Assembly (NCBI RefSeq): GCF_029267515.1
Contig: NZ_JAJUIS010000003.1
Coordinates: 1-64,000 of the forward strand
DNA length: 64,000 bases
From: Seleniivibrio woodruffii
GTDB lineage: Bacteria; Chrysiogenota; Deferribacteres; Deferribacterales; Geovibrionaceae
Direction of reading: 5' to 3'
In this document: positions 1-8,336 of the stretch, one piece after another
Position numbering within the stretch: the stretch's first letter is position 1
Layout of the letters: each line of letters begins with the position of its first letter
Translations under genes and position numbers: made by a program
Notes under the pieces: generated by a model
The model's input: only the letters and a program-made list of their open reading frames with translations
Told to the model about the DNA's origin: nothing
Databases searched by the model: none

Positions 1-493
1 CCGCCAGGGATTTTTTATGTCCATTTTTCTGAAAAGCGTCTCATTACTTCGTCAGCTTTCTCACTCCTCGGTCATGTACACATACGTACACTCCCTTTGT
101 CGTTCAAAACCTTCCTTGTTCTGCTCGCTTTTGAGAAAAATGATACTTCTGATCTGCTTCGTTCTTCTGCGTCAACATTCCTATGTGTACGCTCACAGTC
201 ACAAATAAAAATACGCCTCGTACAGCTCGCTTCTAACCAAAAGTATTGCATCTTCGCCTTGCTCAATCCTTTATAAACGGAGGGTTGGGGTGGATTTACA
301 TTTGATTTATTCGTCCCTGAGAGGGCAAAGCCCGAAGCAATCACGGTCATTAAAATAATTCTGAAAGCTCAAGCATATCGCCACTTTTCAAAATTGACGT
401 CAGGATTCAATACCGGCCAGTGGTTCTGTGTGTCTGCATATATTCTACATATCTGACACATATTTATCACATCTAATTTTTGCATGGGAGGCA

Positions 494-520
494 TAGAGAA
501 TTAGCTCAAACTTCCGATAT
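494..520 (+). promoter_or_regulatory. Candidate sigma28 (FliA)-type promoter upstream of the 72-aa ORF
   Basis: TAGAGAAT-N11-TCCGATAT has the exact spacing of TAAAGTTT-N11-GCCGATAA. The -10 matches 6/8; the -35 is weak. AAGGAGG follows before the ATG at 544. Confidence 0.4.
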
Positions 521-543
521 ATAAGATAGTCAAGGAGGCTCGT

Positions 544-762
544 ATGGACTTAACTACACTTGCGATGGCGGGAACGGTGCTTTCAGCCGGAAAGATACTT
601 TATGAAGTCGGCTCTGCTGTTGGTGATATGTTTTCCGATGATGAACAGGTTGAATTGGCAGATGCGCCTGCTCCAAGTGTTCTGAGCGGACTTACGCCTG
701 AGGGGGTTAATAATGCTGTAGAGGGCAGTGAGACAGGTGCTGTAATTGATTTTAAGGCGTGA
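544..762 (+). CDS. Hypothetical 72-aa protein next to flagellar genes
   Basis: ORF with strong SD (AAGGAGG) directly upstream of flgH; no recognised family. Confidence 0.6.
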   Translation: MDLTTLAMAGTVLSAGKILYEVGSAVGDMFSDDEQVELADAPAPSVLSGLTPEGVNNAVEGSETGAVIDFKA

Positions 763-826
763 CCATACCATAGCCTGATTTCACCTATAAATATAACACA
801 TTTCATAACGCGATTTTGAGCCGAAC

Positions 827-842
827 TGGCATGTCAATTGTT
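827..842 (+). promoter_or_regulatory. Candidate sigma54 promoter for flgH
   Basis: TGGCAT-GTCAA-TTGTT versus TGGCAC-N5-TTGCW: correct GG/-12 spacing, two mismatches, 35 nt before the flgH ATG. Confidence 0.5.
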
Positions 843-876
843 ACATCCGTATTCAAAAGAAATACGGAGCAAACGC

Positions 877-1566
877 ATGAAGAATAATGAATTTTTTGTG
901 GTGATGATTTCAGCGCTGACATTATGCGGATGTGCTACAGGTGCCGGTTATGACAACGACGCAATATCTAAAAGTTACAAACACGAAGTTGAAGAGTATA
1001 AAAAGAAAAATATGGAGATAGCTTCGAAAGAGGCGACACCCTCACTCTGGACAACCGGAGGAAACAACAGCAGTCTTTTCCTTGATTATAAAACAAGAAG
1101 CGTCGGTGAAATAATCACAATCAACATCATGGAATCCTCCTTCTCAACCAATTCTATCAATACTGACACAACAAAAGAGCAGAGCACTAATAATATTGCC
1201 GATTCAATCTTCGGCATACCACTGGGGAAATATAATACTAAAGCCAGTTCCAACAGCAAATTTAAGGGTGGAGGTAAGAGAAGCAAAAGCGACTCTGTGA
1301 CAGGAACCATGTCTGCAAGGATAGTTGACATCATGCCGTCCGGAAACGTAGTTGTTGAAGGACATAAAGAGATAGTTGTTGACAATCAGCAGCAGGTAAT
1401 AACGCTCAGCGGCATAGCAAAACTGAGAGATATCACGATGGATAATTCAATTAACTCAACGGATCTGGCTGATACAAAAATATCGTATAACGGCAATGGA
1501 CAGTTGACCCTTGCAAGCGTCCCCGGCTGGCTCCTTTCAATTCTGGGCTGGATATCACCTTTTTAA
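877..1566 (+). CDS. flgH: Flagellar L-ring protein FlgH (lipoprotein)
   Basis: Lipobox LCGCATG; SLFLDYKTRSVGEIITINI, NVVVEGHKEIVVDNQQQVITLSGIAKLRDI and GNGQL are FlgH-like. The ATG at 877 is preferred to the listed 838. Confidence 0.9.
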   Translation: MKNNEFFVVMISALTLCGCATGAGYDNDAISKSYKHEVEEYKKKNMEIASKEATPSLWTTGGNNSSLFLDYKTRSVGEIITINIMESSFSTNSINTDTTKEQSTNNIADSIFGIPLGKYNTKASSNSKFKGGGKRSKSDSVTGTMSARIVDIMPSGNVVVEGHKEIVVDNQQQVITLSGIAKLRDITMDNSINSTDLADTKISYNGNGQLTLASVPGWLLSILGWISPF

Positions 1567-1602
1567 AATACAATATTGTCACGCCACTGCTGAACTCTGA
1601 AA

Positions 1603-1637
1603 GGGTCAGTCGGATTCATTCCGGCTGACCTTTTTTT
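1603..1637 (+). terminator. Rho-independent terminator after flgH
   Basis: GGTCAGTCGG-attcatt-CCGGCTGACC-TTTTTTT. Confidence 0.85.
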
Positions 1638-1783
1638 ATGCAAAGAATGAAATGTGAATAAATTGTGTAAACTACTGATGTGTGTGGAAATTATGCGTAA
1701 AATAAGGAGGTCATTTTTTCCTGTGGGCAGGTAAATATTTCCTTTTGGCTATGTATGAGGAATACATAAAATAAAGTAATAAA

Positions 1784-1799
1784 TGGCACGTATGTTGCT
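1784..1799 (+). promoter_or_regulatory. Consensus-perfect sigma54 promoter
   Basis: TGGCAC-GTATG-TTGCT matches the -24/-12 consensus at every position and precedes the flgG-flgA-flgI cluster. Confidence 0.8.
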
Positions 1800-1894
1800 C
1801 TTATATAGTCAGGAAAACAAAAGTAAGTGATTGTGAAGAAAGGATGTATTCTCTTTGGCAAAGAGATGTGCATAGAAAAAAGCAGGAGGAAAAC

Positions 1895-2062
1895 ATGCAA
1901 GTAACAGGTTCAACAGCATCTGCTGTAAATCAGGCAAGAGAAATTGGTGGTAATCAAAACGTGAAAACAGCTTCCGCGCAGAAGGCACCGGTTCAGGAGT
2001 ATGACAAGGTTACGCTGTCGGACAGTGCGAAATCCATGGCTGCGGCGCAAAAGATGAAATAG
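1895..2062 (+). CDS. 55-aa hypothetical protein, first gene after the sigma54 promoter
   Basis: ATG at 1895 with AGGAGG SD; MQVTGSTASAVNQ...EYDKVTLSDSAKSMAAAQKMK. The VTLSDxAK stretch resembles the N-terminal half of FlgM only weakly. Confidence 0.55.
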   Translation: MQVTGSTASAVNQAREIGGNQNVKTASAQKAPVQEYDKVTLSDSAKSMAAAQKMK

Positions 2063-2234
2063 GCTTTTCGAGCCGAAATCTGAAAAAGCCGCGGAAAAGC
2101 ACAGAAGAATCAAATTCTGACCTCTTTTCTGCGGCATTCTGAAAAGAGTGAAACTGCCGGAATGCAGTTGAATCAGGAAACCCGTTTGCAGGAGACCGTG
2201 AAGGTACATTCTGCAACCAAAAACAGGAGACGAA

Positions 2235-3023
2235 ATGCAAAGGTCATTATGGTCGGCGGCATCAGGCATGACCGCCCAGCAAATGAACATTGACGTGCTT
2301 TCAAACAACCTTTCGAATGTTAATACTGCCGGATTTAAAAAGTCGAGGGCATTTTTTCAGGATCTTATGTATCAGGAACTGAAAGCGGCAGGGACCTATT
2401 CCGCCGCGGGTCTTTCTCATCCGACAGGTATAGAGATAGGTCTTGGAACAAAGATATCCGCAGTGGAAAAGGTACATTCACAGGGCAGTCTGCAAACCAC
2501 ATCGGTTGAGACGGACGTTGCCATTCAGGGAAAAGGTTATTTCCAGTTTACAATGCCGAACGGTGATATTGGATACACCAGATCCGGTTCTCTGAAAATA
2601 GATGCAAACGGAAATCTTACAAATGAGAACGGATACCTTCTGGAGCCTGCGGTAACAATTCCCGACAACACGTCTTCTATATCTATCGGAGAAGACGGAA
2701 CGATCAGTGTCAGCATAAGCGGTGAGAACGAGCCGCAGGAGGTCGGGCAGATTGAGCTGGCAAATTTCATAAATCCGTCTGGTCTGAAATCTATCGGAAG
2801 AAATTTTTATATGCCGACAGGCGCAAGCGGTGAAGCTGTAACAGGAGCGCCGGGAGAGACGAATTTCGGTACTGTTGAGCAGGGAACCTTAGAGATGTCG
2901 AACGTAAGCGTTGTGGAGGATATGGTGAATATGATCACAGCGCAGCGGGCATATGAAATTAATTCAAAGGCGATACAGACATCGGACGACATGCTTCAGA
3001 TACTAAATAGTTTGAAAAGGTAA
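2235..3023 (+). CDS. flgG: Flagellar distal rod protein FlgG
   Basis: MQRSLWSAASGMTAQQMNIDVLSNNLSNVNTAGFKKSRAFFQDLMYQ and the C-terminal AQRAYEINSKAIQTSDDMLQ. Confidence 0.97.
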   Translation: MQRSLWSAASGMTAQQMNIDVLSNNLSNVNTAGFKKSRAFFQDLMYQELKAAGTYSAAGLSHPTGIEIGLGTKISAVEKVHSQGSLQTTSVETDVAIQGKGYFQFTMPNGDIGYTRSGSLKIDANGNLTNENGYLLEPAVTIPDNTSSISIGEDGTISVSISGENEPQEVGQIELANFINPSGLKSIGRNFYMPTGASGEAVTGAPGETNFGTVEQGTLEMSNVSVVEDMVNMITAQRAYEINSKAIQTSDDMLQILNSLKR

Positions 3024-3029
3024 TAGACA

Positions 3030-3890
3030 ATGATAAGGCTTCTGTTTCTTCTTTCCGCGGCAATACTGTTCAGCGGATACACCTTTATCGGCAACGAGAT
3101 ACTTATAGACTCAGAGTGCATAAAGGTGTCGGACATCTTCGAAGGGTCGGAAATCGACGAGAATGCGGTCTGCGGGCTTGACTATGGACAGGTAAAAATA
3201 GTCAACAGACTTATGAGTCAGACGCTTATATCGAAATACGGTCTGAAAGGTGAAGAACCGCAGGAAGTTATCTTCAAGAGAAAAGGTGTTCTCCTGACAG
3301 AAGAGAGGTTGAGAGCGGATATGAAAAATCTGCTGGCTATAATGTACCCCGACATGGAGATAGAGATAGAAGCCGTCCGGCTTGGCAGACCCTATTATCT
3401 GCCGGAAAACATGCAATACAATATTGATATTCCGAGAAACAGATTCGGAAATATCTCGGTTACACTGGACAACGGTGCAAGGAAATACACATACAGCGTT
3501 TCTATAGCTGCTTATGCTGAAGGATATGTGGCGGTTAAGTCCATTGAGAAAGGGGAGCGTCTTACGGATAAGAACGTGAAACGTAAAAAAATGGACCTGT
3601 TCAGAGCGCGCGGAGAGCTTCTGCACGATATCGAGGGCTATTCTGCGCGAACTGCCATCACTGCGGGTAAGATAATCACTGAAAACATGGCGGACAAGGT
3701 TCCGGATGCTGCAAAAGGAGCACCGGTCTACCTGCTGCAAAGTGAAAAAGACGAGCCGAAAGCGATGGCTGGTACGCTTCTTGAGGATGCGTACCTCAAC
3801 AAAAAGGTTCATGTGGTGAATATCAACAGCGGAGCGATATTTATCGGCACCTATGTTGAGCCTAAGAAAGTGCTTCTGGAAAAGCAATGA
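3030..3890 (+). CDS. flgA: Flagellar P-ring assembly chaperone FlgA
   Basis: Signal peptide; VKSIEKGERLTDKNV...GYSARTAITAGKIITENM SAF/FlgA pattern; between flgG and flgI. Confidence 0.85.
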   Translation: MIRLLFLLSAAILFSGYTFIGNEILIDSECIKVSDIFEGSEIDENAVCGLDYGQVKIVNRLMSQTLISKYGLKGEEPQEVIFKRKGVLLTEERLRADMKNLLAIMYPDMEIEIEAVRLGRPYYLPENMQYNIDIPRNRFGNISVTLDNGARKYTYSVSIAAYAEGYVAVKSIEKGERLTDKNVKRKKMDLFRARGELLHDIEGYSARTAITAGKIITENMADKVPDAAKGAPVYLLQSEKDEPKAMAGTLLEDAYLNKKVHVVNINSGAIFIGTYVEPKKVLLEKQ

Positions 3891-3900
3891 GGGTATTCAA

Positions 3901-4980
3901 ATGAAAAGATTGCTACCTGTGCTGATATTTTTTCTGTTCGTACAGAATGCGTATTCACTGGTGAAGATCAGAGACATATCAAATGTCGAGGGGTTACGGG
4001 ACAACCAGCTTCTTGGCTACGGACTTGTTGTCGGGCTTAACGGCACCGGAGACAAGAGCGGAACGGCATTCACAACCCAATCGCTTGTAAATATGATGGA
4101 GCGGATGGGAGTTTCTGTGTCAAAAGATGAGATAAAGATAAAGAACGTCGCCGCAGTGATGGTCACTGCAAAACTTCCTCCGTTCGGGAGATCAGGTTCA
4201 AAGATGGACGTGGTCGTCTCATCAGTGGGAGATTCAAAAAGTCTTGAAGGGGGAACGCTTCTTATGACGCCGCTCAGTGCTGCAAACGGAATGGTGTATG
4301 CAGTGGCTCAGGGACCAATATCTGTCGGCGGTATGAACGTTGCGGAATCCGGTGCGAAAACGGTTAAGAATCATCCCACAGTCGGCATGATACCTAACGG
4401 TGCAATAATTGAGCAGGAGGTTCAGTATCAACTGAATCAGAAAAACATCGTACTGAATTTCAAAGACAACAACCTGTCGAATCTTGTGAAAGCCGAAAGC
4501 GCCATAAACGGTATGCTTGGCGTTAAGGCGGCAAATATCACCTCTCCCTCCACAATGGTTATAAACGTACCGGAGGGCGAGCAGCAGAATTTTTATAACT
4601 TTATGGACAAAGTGCTCAACACTGAAATAGAACCTTCAAACCTCGCAAGGATAGTAATAGATGAAAGAACCGGCACCATCGTTATGGGTGCGGACGTGCG
4701 CGTTAATACGGTTGCTGTGTCCCACGGCAACCTAACGATAACCGTTAAGTCCACTGTGGAACTGGGCAAAGAAAAGGATGCGGCAGACGGAAAAGCGGTT
4801 AAGACCGAAGTGGGAGTAAACGAAGATCAGGGACAGCTTATGGTAATTCCGGAAGCGCTGAAGGTGAGCGATCTTGTTAAGGCGCTCAATTCCATCGGTG
4901 TAACCCCGCGTGACATGATATCAATATTACAGGCTATAAAATCCGCCGGTGCACTGCATGGAGAGCTTAGTCTCATGTAA
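3901..4980 (+). CDS. flgI: Flagellar P-ring protein FlgI
   Basis: VKIRDISNVEGLRDNQLLGYGLVVGLNGTGDKSGTAFTTQSLVNMMERMGV; the ATG at 3901 precedes a signal peptide. Confidence 0.96.
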   Translation: MKRLLPVLIFFLFVQNAYSLVKIRDISNVEGLRDNQLLGYGLVVGLNGTGDKSGTAFTTQSLVNMMERMGVSVSKDEIKIKNVAAVMVTAKLPPFGRSGSKMDVVVSSVGDSKSLEGGTLLMTPLSAANGMVYAVAQGPISVGGMNVAESGAKTVKNHPTVGMIPNGAIIEQEVQYQLNQKNIVLNFKDNNLSNLVKAESAINGMLGVKAANITSPSTMVINVPEGEQQNFYNFMDKVLNTEIEPSNLARIVIDERTGTIVMGADVRVNTVAVSHGNLTITVKSTVELGKEKDAADGKAVKTEVGVNEDQGQLMVIPEALKVSDLVKALNSIGVTPRDMISILQAIKSAGALHGELSLM

Positions 4981-4990
4981 AGTGCCTCTA

Positions 4991-5032
4991 TTGCCGCAAC
5001 GGTGTCCTGAATTTCGGGGCACCGTTCGGCAA
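4991..5032. terminator. Strong stem-loop after flgI (terminator-like, no U-tract)
   Basis: TTGCCGCAACGGTG-TCC...GG-CACCGTTCGGCAA inverted repeat. Confidence 0.45.
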
Positions 5033-5099
5033 TGCTGCCGATTGAGTTGTAAACGGAGGTATAAAAGGTTATTATTTCAGAAAAAGAAGGAAATCTTTT

Positions 5100-6215
5100 A
5101 TGAAATATAATCTTTCAATACCACATCTCAGCGATGACAAACGAGAACTGAAATATATTGCAGAGGCTATGGAGAACAACAACATAGGCTCTGTAGGAAA
5201 ATTCATTGCAGAATTTGAGTATGCCGTGCGGAAACTGACCGGTGCTAAATATGCGCTGGCTGTGACAAGCGGTACTTCTGCCCTGCATCTTGCACTGATT
5301 GCTCTGGGTATTGGAAAAGGTGACGACGTACTTGCCTCAACATTTACCTATATCGGATCCGCAGCGCCTATTACCTATGTCGGAGCGAATCCAGTATTCA
5401 TAGACAGCGAGGCGGGCACATGGAACCTAGATCCGAATCTGCTGGAAGATTTCCTGAAGGCGCGCAGAAAATGCCCGAAAGCCCTTATACTGACACATAT
5501 CTACGGACAGCCTGCAAACATGGACGATATAATGATGGTGTGCGGAAGGTTCGGTGTAACGCTTATAGAAGACGCCGCGGAGGCGATAGGTGCGACATAT
5601 GACGAAAGACATTGCGGCACATTCGGTACAGCAGGGATCTTCTCTTTTGCAGGCAACAAACTTCTCACATCAGGCGGCGGCGGGATTCTTGTCACAGATG
5701 ACAAACGTCTCATAGAAACAGCGTCATATTACGCATCCAACGCCCGCGAACCGATGATGCACCACGAACACAACAACATAGGATACAACTACCGCATGAG
5801 CAACCTTCTCGCTGCTGTCGGGCTTGCCCAGATGGAGTTTGCGAACGAGAGAATTTATGCGCGCAGGCGTATTTTCAAAACTTATGAAAATGCGTTTGCT
5901 GGTGACGGGAGAATAAAGCTGATGCCGCAGCACATTAAAGCGAGTGGCAACCGTTGGCTGACCGCGGCGCTTTTCGATGGTGTGGATCCGAAAAAGCTGA
6001 TGGTGAAACTGGCGAATCAGGGGATAGAGACCCGCCCTCTGTGGAAGCCTATGCACACCCAGCCTGTGTTTTCGTATGCGGAAAAATATGTGAGCGGAGT
6101 TTCTGAAAGGCTTTTCGGCATGGGGCTTTGTCTGCCGTCGTGCTCTCAGATGACAGACGCTCAGGTGAGAGCTGTTGCGGCGGAGATAACGGGGATGCTG
6201 GATATCACCGGCTGA
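5100..6215 (+). CDS. DegT/DnrJ/EryC1/StrS-family PLP aminotransferase (sugar aminotransferase)
   Basis: SGTSALHLALIALGIGKGDDVLASTFTYIGSAAPITYVGANPVFID; FSFAGNKLLTSGGGG around the PLP Lys. Confidence 0.92.
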   Translation: MKYNLSIPHLSDDKRELKYIAEAMENNNIGSVGKFIAEFEYAVRKLTGAKYALAVTSGTSALHLALIALGIGKGDDVLASTFTYIGSAAPITYVGANPVFIDSEAGTWNLDPNLLEDFLKARRKCPKALILTHIYGQPANMDDIMMVCGRFGVTLIEDAAEAIGATYDERHCGTFGTAGIFSFAGNKLLTSGGGGILVTDDKRLIETASYYASNAREPMMHHEHNNIGYNYRMSNLLAAVGLAQMEFANERIYARRRIFKTYENAFAGDGRIKLMPQHIKASGNRWLTAALFDGVDPKKLMVKLANQGIETRPLWKPMHTQPVFSYAEKYVSGVSERLFGMGLCLPSCSQMTDAQVRAVAAEITGMLDITG

Positions 6216-7539
6216 TCTGAAGTCCGTTCAGCATGTCGTCCATAAAACGTTTGTCGCTTTCGTCCTCGTTATAGAAAAAGAATTTACCGTATATGCGCTG
6301 AACGTCCAGAAGCGAGGTCATAAAAGTGTATTCAGATTCTATGAATCTCTGGCGTGCGGTAAAATGCTGGGTAATGAGAGTTTTTGATTCAGAATATTTT
6401 CTGAGTTTCGAAAGTTCCTGAAATTTTTCCTCTGACTTTTTAAGGGCATCCTTTTTTAAAGAGTAATCGCGTCCTGCAAGCATAGCTTTGTCGACTGCCT
6501 GCGCAACATTCTCTTTGACCAGTTCCTTAACCTGAGCTTTTCTGTTGAAATATGTGAGAAGTTCCGACTGTTTTTCAGAAAGCTCATTCTGCTTCTTCGT
6601 ACCGTCGAAAAGGGGTATGGTGAGTTTCAGGCTCATGTTCCACTGGTTTTCGTCCAGTGTCTTGAAAAACTCCGGATCGGTCTGGTCGCCTTCGAAATAG
6701 CGGGTGTACTCCCCTGTGACGCTTACGTCAGGAACGGAAAACTTCCGCTGGGCGGAGAGGATATCCCGCCTGTTAATCTTTATGAACTCATCCAGTGCCA
6801 GAAGCTGAGGTGATGATGCCAGAGCCTTTTCAGAAAATTTAGAGATGAGAGTTTCGGGATTGATTCCCTCTGTGGTGAAAAGCAGTGCCAACTCCGTGTT
6901 CAGAGGCGATGCGAAAACAGAGGCATATGGAAGAAACGAGTAATTTGCGATGTCATGTATTCCGGTCACCAGTGCCAGATCGGTCAGAACAGCTTCAAGC
7001 GACTGCTTTTCAGCGGACGGGTCGAGGCTGTATCTCTGCTTTATCTTGAATTTCGCCGCCGCTGCCGCATACTGCCTGTCCGCATCGGCGTATGCTTTTA
7101 AAAGGGCGCGGTATCTCAGCACGTTACAGTATCTTTTCGCAGCGTCGGCTATCATATCCGTGCGCAGAACCTCCGCTACGAGCCTCTGGGCTTTCGCGCG
7201 GTTTTCGTTTGTGGACATCGCCGCAAGTTTTGAGTCGGAGAAGAGAACCTGACTCAGGCGTACCTTGGCGCTGGGTACTTTGTAAAGCGGGATATCTTTG
7301 AAATCGTCTCTGGATTTGTCCGCAGAGCTCATTGTGGCAGATGCCCGCAGGCTTGGTACGAAAGTATCAAGCGCTTCGTCGATTTTTTCAACAGCCGCGT
7401 CCCTGTCCTGTTTCACAAGGTTATATTCGGTATCCTGAGTGAGATAAGAATCTATTACCCTTGTCAGCGGAATAATATTTTCCTGCGCGGGAGCGGCAAA
7501 AGAGATTAAAAAAATAATCAGGACAGCAAAGCGCCTCAA
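6205..7539 (-). CDS. TolC-like outer membrane efflux protein
   Basis: Signal peptide; NQWNMSLKLTIPLFDGTKKQNELSEKQSELLTY and periodic coiled-coil organisation typical of OEP. Confidence 0.8.
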   Translation of the reverse strand: MRRFAVLIIFLISFAAPAQENIIPLTRVIDSYLTQDTEYNLVKQDRDAAVEKIDEALDTFVPSLRASATMSSADKSRDDFKDIPLYKVPSAKVRLSQVLFSDSKLAAMSTNENRAKAQRLVAEVLRTDMIADAAKRYCNVLRYRALLKAYADADRQYAAAAAKFKIKQRYSLDPSAEKQSLEAVLTDLALVTGIHDIANYSFLPYASVFASPLNTELALLFTTEGINPETLISKFSEKALASSPQLLALDEFIKINRRDILSAQRKFSVPDVSVTGEYTRYFEGDQTDPEFFKTLDENQWNMSLKLTIPLFDGTKKQNELSEKQSELLTYFNRKAQVKELVKENVAQAVDKAMLAGRDYSLKKDALKKSEEKFQELSKLRKYSESKTLITQHFTARQRFIESEYTFMTSLLDVQRIYGKFFFYNEDESDKRFMDDMLNGLQISR

Positions 7540-7664
7540 AATCTCCTCCTGTCTGTATCTATGATTATATTCGTCATGAACGTTAAACTGTCAAGAACGT
7601 TCGGGGGAAAAAGCACATTGCACATAAAAAAAACTGCATGATATTATATTTATAGGAGAATTTT

Positions 7665-8144
7665 ATGTTATCCATGAATTATACGTTTCCGCTTTTAAAC
7701 GGGCACATGCAGGATCTTTCAGAATATGACGGCAAGGTCGTTCTGGTTGTGAATACAGCGAGCAGGTGCGGTTTTACCCCGCAATACGAAGGGCTTGAGG
7801 AGCTTTACAGACAATTCAGAGACGACGGATTCGTGATACTTGCTTTTCCCTGCAATCAGTTCGGCGAACAGGAACCGGGAACGGCAGACGAGATAGAGAA
7901 TTTTCTGGAATGTAATTACACCGTCACATTTCCTGTGTTTCAAAAGATTGAGGTTAACGGTGAAAATGCGAACCCGTTGTTTAAAGAACTGAAAGAGCTG
8001 GCTCCCGGAACCATGGGGACGAAAGACATAAAGTGGAATTTCACTAAATTTCTGATAAGCCGCGACAGGACGCGTGTCCTGCGGTTTGCATCAACAAGAA
8101 CGCCGGACAGCATCCGCGGATATATTGCGGAGGAACTGATATAA
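7665..8144 (+). CDS. Glutathione peroxidase family (Cys form)
   Basis: VVLVVNTASRCGFTPQYEGLEELY; FPCNQFGEQEPGT; IKWNFTKFLISRD. Confidence 0.95.
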   Translation: MLSMNYTFPLLNGHMQDLSEYDGKVVLVVNTASRCGFTPQYEGLEELYRQFRDDGFVILAFPCNQFGEQEPGTADEIENFLECNYTVTFPVFQKIEVNGENANPLFKELKELAPGTMGTKDIKWNFTKFLISRDRTRVLRFASTRTPDSIRGYIAEELI

Positions 8145-8152
8145 AAATATAA

Positions 8153-8187
8153 AGCCGGAACAGAAAAAACTGTTCCGGCTATTTTTT
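8153..8187 (+). terminator. Rho-independent terminator of the gpx gene
   Basis: AGCCGGAACAG-aaaaaa-CTGTTCCGGCT-ATTTTTT, perfect 11-bp stem. Confidence 0.9.
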
Positions 8188-8202
8188 GCTGCTTTTGCGG
8201 AT

Positions 8203-8330
8203 AGGTACATGGATGTACCTTACGTAACGAATTTAATGAGATTAATCGCATTAAATTTGTGTAGTGTGAGCTGAATTAAGGCTTAGCCTGATTCAGCGTT
8301 GGCTTCAAAATAACAGGAGTTATTTTGAAG
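8203..8330. repeat. Array of four consecutive palindromes
   Basis: AGGTACATggATGTACCT (8203-8220); AATTTAATGaGATTAATCgCATTAAATT (8230-8257); GCTGAATtaAGGCttaGCCTgATTCAGC (8270-8297); CTTCAAAATAACaggaGTTATTTTGAAG (8303-8330). Confidence 0.85.
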
Positions 8331-8336
8331 TGGCAA

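Noticed and set aside
17-350. ORFs 17-208 (+) and 72-350 (-) as proteins
   Set aside because: They lie in a dispersed extragenic repeat (shared with 55.4 kb), are Cys/Ser/Leu-rich, overlap antisense and lack an SD.
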